NCBI RefSeq assembly: GCF_000471905.2
Contig: NW_006500103.1
Location: 687,534 to 751,533, forward strand
Source: Amborella trichopoda
Taxonomy: Eukaryota; Streptophyta; Magnoliopsida; Amborellales; Amborellaceae
DNA length: 64,000 nucleotides
Direction of reading: 5' to 3'
Made by a program: the position numbers and the translations under genes. Every line of letters starts with the position of its first letter. Position 1 is the first letter of the stretch. The notes beneath the pieces are model-generated. The model ran no database searches, was not told the DNA's origin, and saw nothing but the letters and a program-made list of their open reading frames with translations. Shown here one piece after another: positions 10,801-22,800 of this stretch.

Positions 10801-13800
10801 ATATACCATGCACTGATCCTCGAGAATTCTATCCTGAAAGCTATCCAGCAGATGAAAACTGAAAGGTATATTACCCACAACAATTTCCTGGATATTTCCT
10901 CTCAGGCAACAGAATTATATTCTTCTTCAACAATAAGCAAAATACCAAATTCCTTCTTTCTTTAAACATAAACATGTTCAATTTTACTACTTTCTCAAAA
11001 GAAATAAAGGCAATCTGAATTTGCAGGAAGGAAAATTCAGCGCAAATAGAAAGCAAATAACCAGTGGCTTAAAAAATGAATCGATGCCCCAAATCGGGCA
11101 CCCCAAAAACCAATCCGGACAGGTGAATCGGTGTTTCGGATTAGGAATCGGTGGGAATCGGCAATTTTTCTCCCAAAAAATCTTTAAAAAATCTCTAAAA
11201 ATAGTGTTATTTTAATTTATAAAAGAATTTAGGAGTGGTGCATTACGTATTTTCATTACTTTGTGAAAATAGATGATTACTAAGACACTATTTTCTATCT
11301 GACTGTCTGTATAATTAAAATAAATAAATTAATAAATAAAATTCAAGACTCGGTTATCATTGTAATTAGTATAATTATTAATTATAATATTATAATAAAT
11401 GTGATTCAAAAAACAAGGGTATGACCCTCACAAATAAATAAATCTAATACATAATAATTAGAGTGGATAGAAATATAGAATTTAAAAATATAAATTTACA
11501 ATAATATTTTAATAAAATTAAAAAATAAATAAATAAATTCATAATTGCAATGTGAGGTAACTAGTTACAAACACTTCTATATTATAAGATTAAAAAAATT
11601 AATTTCTCACATAAATTAGTATCACATCAAAGTATCAAACATTTATTAATTCGTTTTACTCATCTAAAATTATTACAACCTAACTAACTATAATAATATA
11701 TATTGAAATTGAAGTTGTTGGTTTATAATTTTATATTTTATAATTATTTTACTATACAAATAAAAATGTAAAATGTCTTATAATATCATCTAATTTAAAA
11801 AATCTTATTTACAATTATATGAAAAAATAATACATTACAAAATTTATAATATAAATAAATTAATAAATAAATAATATATAATATTTGATTATTAATAAAT
11901 TTAAAAAATTCATATTTGCAATGTGGGATAATTGATAAAACAACTTGAAATAAATCCTAAACTTGTATAAGTTAGTGTTATTTTTCTATCTTAAAATATC
12001 CTCTAAACTATTTTTTTTAATATTCAATAGACTAGAATTAGTATTAATTTTTTGCTTTTTTTAATATCCTATGAGCTAATACTAATTTTTTAATCCTAAT
12101 TAACTAATTAATTAATTATTAATCATATAATGAAATAATCCCATGAGATAATAACCTAATAGAGTTTTTACGTTTTTTTGGGTAAGTAAATTTAAATTTT
12201 TTTTGGTGAGAGATAGAGGTAATGGGCACCCAATTATTATTTTTAATAATTTTTTTTCCTTTTTTATTGTTTAATTTAATTTCTACCATTGGGCATACAC
12301 CCTTCTTACTCTTGATGGGTGTACACCATCGCGCGTACACCATCGCGTGTACACCACACTATTTTTTTTTTAAAACCTATGGTCCCAACCCGTACACCTG
12401 CTTTTTAACTCATTTAGTAGTAGAGTCTTTGTCCCATCGTACAATTAAAACAGTCTTTATCCCATTGTACACCATCGGGCGGTTCTATCAAAAAAGGTGT
12501 TGTGGGAAGAAAGACTACTATAAAACAATCAAACCTGCCCATGACTGACGATGTTCTTGTTGCATGGCCACGCATATGCGGGTTGTGCATGCTGACAATA
12601 GAAAGTGCTCATGCAGCTTTTAGGAAGCGGTTTTAAGTTGTGACTCGGCGGTTCACTGTATTGAATCGGCGACTCCGGACGGTTTACTGTAGCAACTTGT
12701 CGGGTTCTACTCTAAAACCGGACGATTTTGTGTATTTCACTAGAACTAACACGGGGTGACTGATTCCCGTTTCGACTCGGACGAGTCCATTGCGACTTGC
12801 CGATTTTTAAAACACTACATATAACAGTGCATATTACCTGCCAGAGTACTTCTGATTAACTTCTTCACCTCCCACCCTAGTTGATCCAAGTCCACCACCC
12901 AGTCTGCGAGGACGCCAATTTGGAACAGTTCTACCACGCTCAACATCGACAAGTACCCTTCTATTATCCAGCTTCCGACCATCTGCTTGTTTGTATGCAG
13001 CTGCACAAATCAAAATAATCTCATAAACCATTTGTTAACATGACATCCCACTAACCTCTTAAGAGGAGAGAACAAATAAGAGAGAGAAGACATGCGTAAA
13101 GCACAATGAAATGAAAACTTCAGATTAAGATAGAGAAGAAAGCAAAAGCTTTTTCTTTCAACTTTGGAATATAGAAAAACCTCTCTAAATGACCTAAAGA
13201 AACTCGTACATACTCTTCATGTCACGGGTGTGCACGTACTCAATGAATGCATAACCACGAGGCTTATTCGTAGTTTTGTCATGGATGAGACGAACCTGTA
13301 CAGTGCAAATACAAAGATTAGAGTGCAATGGCAATAAAGAACAAACTTAAAAAGATAAATAATAGGAAGTTGAATATTTTCAGTCCCTAGATTCTTCTAA
13401 TCTATAGCCTAGGAACATTTTCAAAACTCTAAATCCTAAATGGCACGGCAGACAGGCACTATGCCTCACTAGCCGTGCTCACCTTTAAGGTGTACAGCTT
13501 CGCCAGGAAGGATGCATCGCCATCATTGCAGATTCGAGTTGGCAGAAAAACCCATGAATGTGGCCGATTTACCGGTAGTGCAACAGTTAAACCACCCCCT
13601 TACCAGGGGTATTGCTTAAAGTAGTGAACTAAATACTAGAAAGAATCGGGAAAGAGTGGGAAAAAATACCTTCTGAACTGGAAAAGAAAAGTTTTGATCG
13701 GCCTTTTGATGTAAAGCTAACATTCACTAAAGGAATTTGAATGAAACATACCAAGATTGTTATTACTGGCAAAGGACGTGTTATTACTCCTGACTCGTGC

Positions 13801-16800
13801 GTTTACCAGCACCAGGAAACTTAAATAGGGAGAGATGGTCAAATATTCTCTTTTTAGAGCTTGAAAATAAAGAAATGGTTTAGATCTTCCAAATGGGACA
13901 ATATAAAGAAAACTGAATTGTATACCACCAGAACTCTTACCCAAGCCAAGAGCAACAATCTGAGCCCCACTAGGGGTTGCTCTAAAAATACCTACCCGCT
14001 TGATTGGCCCATAGGCCTCAAACTCCCTTTTGATTCGGTGCTCGGTTGTTTCATAATTCTGCAAAATAGATAAAAAAAAATGGACACATTAAAACCATAG
14101 TAATATTACATATATAACGCAAGGATAAGTCATGCCCGCAATCAAATAGTGATAACCATTCACAATCCATTTGCTATGAATGAATTAGGTATCCATACAT
14201 GAGTGTATACACATGTCCACAGTAAAATTGATGGGAATGCATTTGTGCTTGCACGTATGTACCCACAAGCGCATACAAATAAGAGCAACAAATGAACATT
14301 CAAAAGAAAAAGAAATAATGGCAAGAAATAACTTACAAGCCTTGCAACAAACAGTGTTTTGTATGGATCTCCAGATATATTAGGGTCCTTTGTAGGATCA
14401 TCTACACAGACCATTTGGACAAGAGGAAACTTTAGGACAAGGCTCGAGAAAATAGAAAGAGGCCAAAAAACACACTGAGAAGTGTCAGTTGCTATAAGAA
14501 TAGATGACACTGAGAAATGTCAGTTGCTATAAGAATGGATGACACTGAGAAATGTCAGTTGCTATAAGAATGGATGACACTGAGAAATGTCAGTTGCTAT
14601 AAGAATGGATGACACTGAGAAATGTCAGTTGCTATAAGGATGGATGACTTACATTTCTGCAGCTCTTCGGCAGCTTTGGCAGCGCCTTTCTCAAGCCGAA
14701 GTCCGTGGATTCGTGCCCTTCTTTGTGTCTGCCCAACAAAAATATATCTCTTACAGTGAACATAGTGATAAAGCATCAACACCAATACAGAAGAAGAGGG
14801 GGAAAATGATATTCATATTTCTTTCAAGAATCACAGATGCTCATCATGCAGCTCTATCTTCGACTCATGGAATTTCCTCCACGCCTTACAGAAGTTTAAG
14901 CGATAGCTTCATATTTTTTTCTCAAATCATGGTATTAACATGATGGATAAAAAAGAGTAACACCACTTTTGAATTTTTTTAAATGTGATAAGTCCATCAA
15001 AGTATATGCAAATGCACAGATCATGTACATCAACTATAAATGTGATCCTAATCATACCTGCTTCAAGTTAAGAAACACTCACAGACATTAAGTGTGCTAT
15101 TATGGTCATAGAAAAATAAATCTATGCGCTAACTCAACTCTCGGAACATGTGTTTAATGAATCCTGCAAATTAATAATTAGAACGAAGAAAATTCCTACA
15201 AATTAATTATAACTATCATGGCATCGACAGTTTTGTAGTGAAACACACACACACACACTCACACAAAAAAAAAGAAGCCATAATCATAAATCATAGCATA
15301 GCACGTATAGGACATAATTTTCTGAAAATCGAGACCAACAAGGCAATTGCAAAATGCAATTTCTCAATGCCGATAAATATCCTAGAGCATCAGCACTCGA
15401 AAACAAATTCTTCAGTGAATTACCATGTGTCTATGTGTTAGCATAGGCACTTGTCAATCAACATTGAAGGTGCAACCAAGGAGCATCTATCATAGCAAGT
15501 TTCGTCTTAGGGCTAGAGGCCTATTTTTGAGTTGTTTAGGGTCTGTCCTAAAGCTTTAACGTGTCCATTTGGTCTTTAAGGTGCTATCCCTACACTATTA
15601 TGTCCCTTAGGTGCTGTATGACATGTGTCCCTTAGTGTTTAGGTGAGAATTCTTGAGGTATTTTGGTTGCTGCCCTAGGTTTCCCATGAGAGGGAATTTG
15701 TCCTAGTAGCAATCTATAGTGTAGGAAATGTCCTTCCTTAGGTCCAGATCAAGGCAATGTCATCCATGATTGTGATTGACGCTGGGATCCAGTCCAAGGC
15801 CATGGGTATGGTTAAGTTGAGGGTGCTCATTAGCAGTCCATCCAACCAAAGAATTGACCAACATGATAACTCCCTCGGGCAAGTAGTAACTTGCACACAT
15901 ATGTATTTGGCGATGCTTCCCCATAACCCTCCTCAAAAGACTCCCAAGAGAGAGCAGATCAAGGACAGATTGACCAAGGCTTTAAAAGGATCCCAGGAGT
16001 ATGGGATTAAGACCAATGCGAAACACCTTGATCCTTAGCAGTTCCTCAAATGGTTTGAAAGTATAAATCACTTCTTCAGATGGAAGATCACTGTGAAAAG
16101 GGAAGGTCAAAGCTCGTGAGGAAAGGAAGGTGATGTTTGCTGCCATGAAGTTGAAAGGCTTGACAATTGTTTGGTGGAAGCAACTTCACGAATAAAATTC
16201 CAAAGAGAAAGTTAGCACTCAGGCCTGAATAAACGATAAACTTCGACCAAAATGCTTGTCATCTGATTATCAGACCACACTTTACCAGAAGATACTTGTT
16301 TCGATGCAAGGTACCAAATCTGTAAGAGAATACATGAAAGCACTTAACCTGTTGGGTGCGCATAATGGCATCCAGGAGGGTGAAGAGCAAGCCATGGGTC
16401 GATGTGTAGCCATGCTACGTATCATATCCAAGATCAGGTTTCCCTTCATAACATGCCGAGTGTTGGTGATTTCTATGGACTTGCTCTGGAAGTTGAAAAG
16501 CATCTCTAGGGTCCTATGAATAGAAAGGAGGATCCTAACTGAGGGTCATCGAGTTCCTCTAGAAACGCTAAAAAACCTGCACATGCTACAGCTACAACAC
16601 CATTTATGGACCCTCATTCAAGACATCAGCAGCCACTGTTTCGAGACTCGGTTGGGACTACTCGGACTCAGCCAATTTTTAACATGAACCTTCAAGTAGT
16701 GCACTGGCTTGTGGGCATTCTTATAGTCCATGACGGTAAGGGTTCGAATCCCTCCTTAATCATCCGCCTTCCTTTCTTTTCTTTTCTTTTTCTTTTTCCT

Positions 16801-19800
16801 TTTTTTAAAAGAAAAAACGGGAGTTAAAAAAAAAAATTCAGGAAGAGGATTCGTACCTAAGACCTCTTACAAAGGGGTATTATTAGAGCGTACCACTTTA
16901 ACCAACGTGCGACCAAAATTTCTTTTTAACCAAAAGTATATATCTATTGCCATACTAGTATATTACCTTTTAAAAAAAAGAAAACAAAAATTGAAAATGA
17001 GCAGGTTGAGGATTCGAATCCAAATCATCCTGTATGGAGGAACCCCATGGGCGATAGACCTGACCATCAGGCCACTTAAAGCTCAATGTCATAAAAACAA
17101 AGGCTATAATATATATAAATTAATTTTTGTGTTGATTTTTTATTATTTTAACTTGAACTATACTCGGGCGAGTTACTCGGGATTGCCCGAGTAACTCGGC
17201 TCGGGAAAGGGCTGAGTACCTTGGCCGAGTTGATTTCTGAACACTGTCAGCAGCTAATTTTGGAACAAGATGAGGTGTTTGTGGCCCCATGCCATAAAAT
17301 AACACCATTAAATGATTTTGGTGTGAAGAATTGGGCCATCAATCAGCCGAATGCCATCATAGATTGTACAAACCTCAAAATAACTTGGTGGAACAAGCAA
17401 AAGATGAGGTGTTTGTGGCCCCATGCCATAAAATAACACCATTAAATGATTCTGGTGTGAAGAATTGGGCCATCAATCAGCCGAATGCCATCATAGATTG
17501 TACAAACCTCAAAATAACTTGGTGGAACAAGCAAAAGATGAAGGAAATTTGGAGGGCAAAGACATAGGTGACAAGGGACAAAAGGATGATCCTGATTCAA
17601 TCATTGTAGGAGAAGATCATGGGGTAGAGTTTCTCGATGAGGACAACTTAAAATGAAAATGTATGGCTATTTAGCCTCTCTCGAGGTTTGTCACACCGTT
17701 CGTGGCAATCCAATAGAAAGAAAGACCATGACAATTTCTCAAGAGATGGTTGACAACCATCGCTTACAAATCAAGACATAGAATGGTATTCAACATTGCA
17801 AGGTTTAAAGGAGTGAACGAGAACCCTATTAAATGGTGATGTCTTGTGAATTTCTCAATAAGGAAAATTCCACAGATGCTATGTGGTGCTATATAGATCC
17901 TCCTGAGGTCTGTCACATTTTGTGTGGCCATCCATGACAATTCGATAGAAAGACACACCATGATGGTGAGAAGCGCACTTGCTCCTCCACTAAATATAAT
18001 AAAAAAGTTACCACAAAAAGATGCATTACAACAGAGGAAAGGAGAAGCAAAACCTCAAGTTTCTCAAAACAAGGCGAGGAAGCTGACAATGCCTTTGAAA
18101 AGAGCATTATTTGAGGTGCAGTGAGGAGACGCAAATAGTCAAAGAGTTCAACAATTCCGTGAGAGATTCACTTCATTCAGTTGGAGCACTCCAGAAGATC
18201 TTCCTAATGGCCTTCCTCCTATGAGAGATTTTCAGCATTGCATAAATCTCATTCCAAGAGCCAACCCCCCATAGTTGGTCCATTACACGATGAGTACAGC
18301 AAAGCATATGCATAGGTAGGTTATGGAAGTCCCAAGAGAAGGACTTGGAAGAGAAATATTGTGTGTGGCCCTTGCATTCTAAACTCCAAAGAAAGATGGC
18401 ACTTAGAGAATGTGAGTTGATAGCAGTGTTTTGAAAATCGACTCGGCCAAGGTACTCAGCCCTTGCTCGAGCTAAGTTACTCGGGCGAGTCCAAGTACTC
18501 GTTCGAGTACAGTTCAAGTAAAAATCAACACAAAAATTAATTTATATATATATTAGCCTTCTTGTTTTTGTGAGTTTGAACATCAAATGACCTGGTGGTC
18601 AATTCCTCCGCCCTCAGGGTTCCTCCATGCAAGATGATTTAGGTTCGAATCCTCCGCCCACCCATTTTCAATTTATGTTTTCTTTTTTTAAAAAAAAGGT
18701 ACTACATAAATAGATATATCCTATTGTTGAAAAGGAAATCTTAGTGGCATGTTGGTTAAAGTGCTAAGCTCTTAGAATACCTCTTTGTAAGAGGTCTTAA
18801 GTTCGAATCCTCTTCTTGAATATTTTTTTAACTCTTGTTTTTTCTTAAAAAAAAAAAAGAAGAAAAAAAGGAAAAGGTCTAACAAAAGGATAGCGGATGA
18901 TTAAAGAGGGATTCAAACCCTCACCGTCATGAACCATAAGTATGCACACAAACCAGTGCGTTATTGGAATGTTCATCTTAAAAATCAGCACATTAGTATA
19001 TATAACCTATTAAAAATGTGTGTACAATATACTTGGGGCAAACACGCCTCACCCATAGGGCGAGGACGAGTTACTCGGCCGCGTCCGCACAGTCCTGGCC
19101 AAATCTCGAAACACTGATTGATAGTTTTGCAACCGTTAAGATTACCATCATGTATAGGTTTTCCCTTACTTGTCTTGATAAAATGCTGCATACGTTGAGT
19201 GGCACCCATATTTTATCCAAACATGACCTCAAGAGTATACATGATCATCATATTAACATTCAAACCAAGAAATGATGAACCAAGTTCTATGACCATGCAT
19301 TGGGAGATTTGCGGTTGTGTACTTTATTGATATTTCGATCTACAAAATGCGTCCACATGACCATTTAGTACACTTACAGCGAAGAGCAAGTAGCATGTCA
19401 ACCTCATGAAAGTTTCATTTTGTGAGCTACATTGTGTCAAAAGGGATTAAGGTTCGTCTTGCTAAGGTGGACGCTATCAAGAGCTGGCCAACTCAAGTTC
19501 TAATGGTGATGTGCGAGGTTTTCACATCCTCACTTTGTTCACTTTAACATCATGGTTCTACCATCACTAAGTCCAGAGCATTTAGATGGACCTAAGAGGT
19601 AAAAGAGAGTTTTCAACTAGTGTTATCAAATGCAGTCACATAATGCATTATGTGCTGCATCAAGGCAGATGTGCCCTAAGGTGCACAGCACAACCTCGCA
19701 TATACAGCTTTTCGCAATGCGCCTGCATATACAATGCATTGCCCACAAATGCGCATCAACAACAATGTGCCCGCATGTGGGCAGGGCGAAGAGTTTTTTT

Positions 19801-22800
19801 TTTTTTGGTGGGAAGGAATGTAGCTCAGCCCCCGGAAAAACTCAATTAAAACCAATTTTCACATTTTAGAAGGGGTTAAACCTAGAAACCACAAACAAAT
19901 TTTTTTCTCGATTACAAAGCTCTCAAAAAAACTGATAATTCTTGATTATTTGAGATTATTTTGGGCATTGCTAGGAAGGTTTTTTATGCGAGGATTTTCC
20001 AAATAATAGATGGTTTCAAGGGACGAGGAGATAAAACCCAAAAACAAAATCTTCTATTGAATAGGGTCTTGCATCGGAAGTTTGAAACAGATAAACTTTT
20101 TTTAGTTAGTTTCATTTCATGATGCTTTTTTTTAGTAACATTTCCATGTTCTTCAAGTTAGCTTCATTCAGAATGCTTCTTTTTTTAATAACAACATTGC
20201 CATCTTCCAGCAACAAAGATCCAGCACAGAAATATTCAAAACCCAATCCCAAGGATCAATTATGTTCTTTGTACTTTTTTTTGGGGGGGCTGGTAGTTTA
20301 GTGGTAGGAATCAAACTTGAGATGTAGCATTGCTCAATGTCAACTACTACCACTCATGCTCAAGCTCAATTCCTGTGCTCTTTGTACTCTAGGTTGGGGA
20401 AACTTATATGGAGATATTTTCCCGCAAAAGAAATATCTTGCCGGTAATTCAATTAATGTTCTTTGTACTTTTGTTTTTTTTTTTGGGGGGGTGTGTAGTT
20501 CGGTGGTAGGAATCAAACTTGAGATGTAGCATTACTCGATGTCAACTACTACCAGTCATGCTCAAGCCCAAATCATGTGCTCTTTGTACTCTAGGTTGGG
20601 GAAACTTATATGGATATATTTTTCCAGCAAAAGAAACATCTTGCCGGTATTAGCACCTTCAAGCAAACAATGAGATTAGAAAATTACGGCATATATAGAT
20701 AGCCAACAAAAGAAAAGAAAATACAATAGATGTTGGAAGAGGTTCAGTTATTTGATAATGAAGATGAAGAAAATATATATGAAGTTCAAAGTGTGCAACA
20801 ATTACAAGGGAGGGCTATAAATGGTACTGCTGGGCAAAAAAGTCCTCACCCTTGGGGGCCAATACAATGTATTTTGCACCCTGAAGCCAGATGTTATCGT
20901 AGAAGACAGGAGGAGAAAAAACCATGTTTGAAAACAAATACAAGAAGGAAAAAGGATTAAGAATTGTAGGTTTATTGCTAAGTGGTTTTAGTAATGCGGT
21001 ATTCAATTCAATATTGTGTGCCTTGATAGCTTCAAGAATTGATCTTGGGCTCGAACCTCTCTCACTTCATGAGCTTTAGGAGCCCCTTTTGAAAGATGAA
21101 ATGCATGTGTAAAGAAAATTTTGACTTCCAAGGAAGTAGGGTGGGAGAAACATGGGGTAGCCATCATGTTTAATAGATGGTCTAATGGAAGGTTCCGAAC
21201 ATATGCTAATTGGTCAATTGTCCGTTAGGGACTGTTTTGGTCAAATTGATTGAAGCATTCGACAAGGCACATAATCCAACTTAGGGTTAAAACAAGACAT
21301 TATAGAGCTTGTTAGGGAAAAGCACAAGTGAACAAACCACAGATCCACAATCAGAGCGGGCGTTTGAGGGTGAGGAACTTCTTTGGTTGGATGTCAAGTA
21401 AAGTATGAGGTATAGAGAAGACATAAGGCCTATCATCAGATCACAAAGGACGAGAGTTGGATAAAATACGCTCCAAAGGTCAAGGAGGAGGCTGCCTTAG
21501 AGGAAAACTGAGGAGGAAGAAGCATATGTAGACGAGGGGGCAATGACACAAATGATGATAGTTCGGGAGATGAACGTAATGGATCATACGACATGTCTGA
21601 TTGAGAGCTAAGATTCTGATTCCCTTCATTATCACCTTTATTTTATGTCATGAACATTTAGTATTTTGACTTTGGATTTTGGATGCTATGTACTTGTGAT
21701 ACACCTTAAAGCATAAGAGTACCTCGGTTGCTAGAAATTGCTAGATGCTAATTTAGGAATGATTGTTGATGAGCGACTGATGATTCAAGGCACCCCCACC
21801 TAATTGTGAACTCAGGCTTTGTGCTTGAGTGCAAGCGTGTATACTTGTAAGAACATTACCCATTTCACATGTCGACCATGAAGTGTATGCTGAGAATTAA
21901 GGCATCTCAATGCCTCATGGTCTGCATACAACATGAACTTCCTATGAATCATATATGGCCTTTTGTGTTAAAGAGCTTGAACAATTACATATAATTCAAC
22001 ATCATATGTCAAGTAACAGGAATGGGCATCACTCAATTTCTCAGTAAAGAATGCCACAGGGCTCCCCTCCTAGCTCAACACAACTCCTATTCCAACATGG
22101 ATGTAAACCAATTAGGTTACATCAATTGATGTTAATCGACATATTAGCTAGGTTATGCCAATTGCTACAAACCAGAAAAATGTTCAGACTGTCCCATTCA
22201 CCGACAATCCCTAGATCATTTCTTTTGCAATCATCGAACCTTGGCTATGTCAAGCTCAACACAGACGGTTGCTACTTCAGAAATCCAGTGTTTGGGGGCT
22301 ATGGAGGACCATACAGTGACTCAAACAGCCAGACCATAACATTATTCTCAGGAAGCCTCGGCATCAATTGCCATGGAAATGGCCAAGGGCCTTGCATGAA
22401 GGTCTCAAAAAATTCAACCCCCTAGGGGTTCCACTCCTAATCCTCAAAGGAGACTCTATGAACTTGATCCTTTAGGCATCCAAACATTCCCCCCATCCAT
22501 GGAGCATGGAACCCAGTTTTTACCATATTTTTTCATATTTGCAGGCCTCTTCAAGTTGTGTTCAGTCATATTTGGAGGTAGGCAAGTTCTACAGCCAATG
22601 CTCTCGTAAAAGAGGGTGCCACTAATGATGTTCCTTCATAGCATCCATAGCAACTATAGTCGGCTGCAATAGGGGCTTATCGCCTATTCCTTATATTCAG
22701 GATTCCCCCGCCCCCCTTTCTAAATGTATCTCAAGTCTTCCTTCCATACCTTGCCCCGCCTGACTGATGAAATTCTATATCGACCTTTTTATCCATGCCA

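Larger units (their letters stand above)
15757..19600 (+). pseudogene. Ty3/Gypsy retrotransposon remnant (gag, protease, RT, early RNase H)
   Basis: Fragments in several frames follow the Gypsy order. Gag is at about 15870-16520, with [46 protein letters not shown] and related pieces. Around 17690-17960 come pieces resembling the region after the protease. At 18180-18420 is [22 protein letters not shown] sequence leading to TPKKDGT, and at 19126-19280 [26 protein letters not shown]. The usual YFDD box is degraded to YFIDI (about 19324). [20 protein letters not shown] (19437-19490) marks the RT/RNase H junction. Stops and frameshifts are frequent and no LTRs were identified. Two inserted hAT elements interrupt it (16634-17246 and 18424-19116). 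Confidence 0.75.

Noticed and set aside
18735..18815. Genuine tRNA gene
   Set aside because: A- and B-box-like words and a variable-arm hairpin are present, but no complete acceptor stem or normal anticodon stem was seen. It is part of a transposon repeated nearby.
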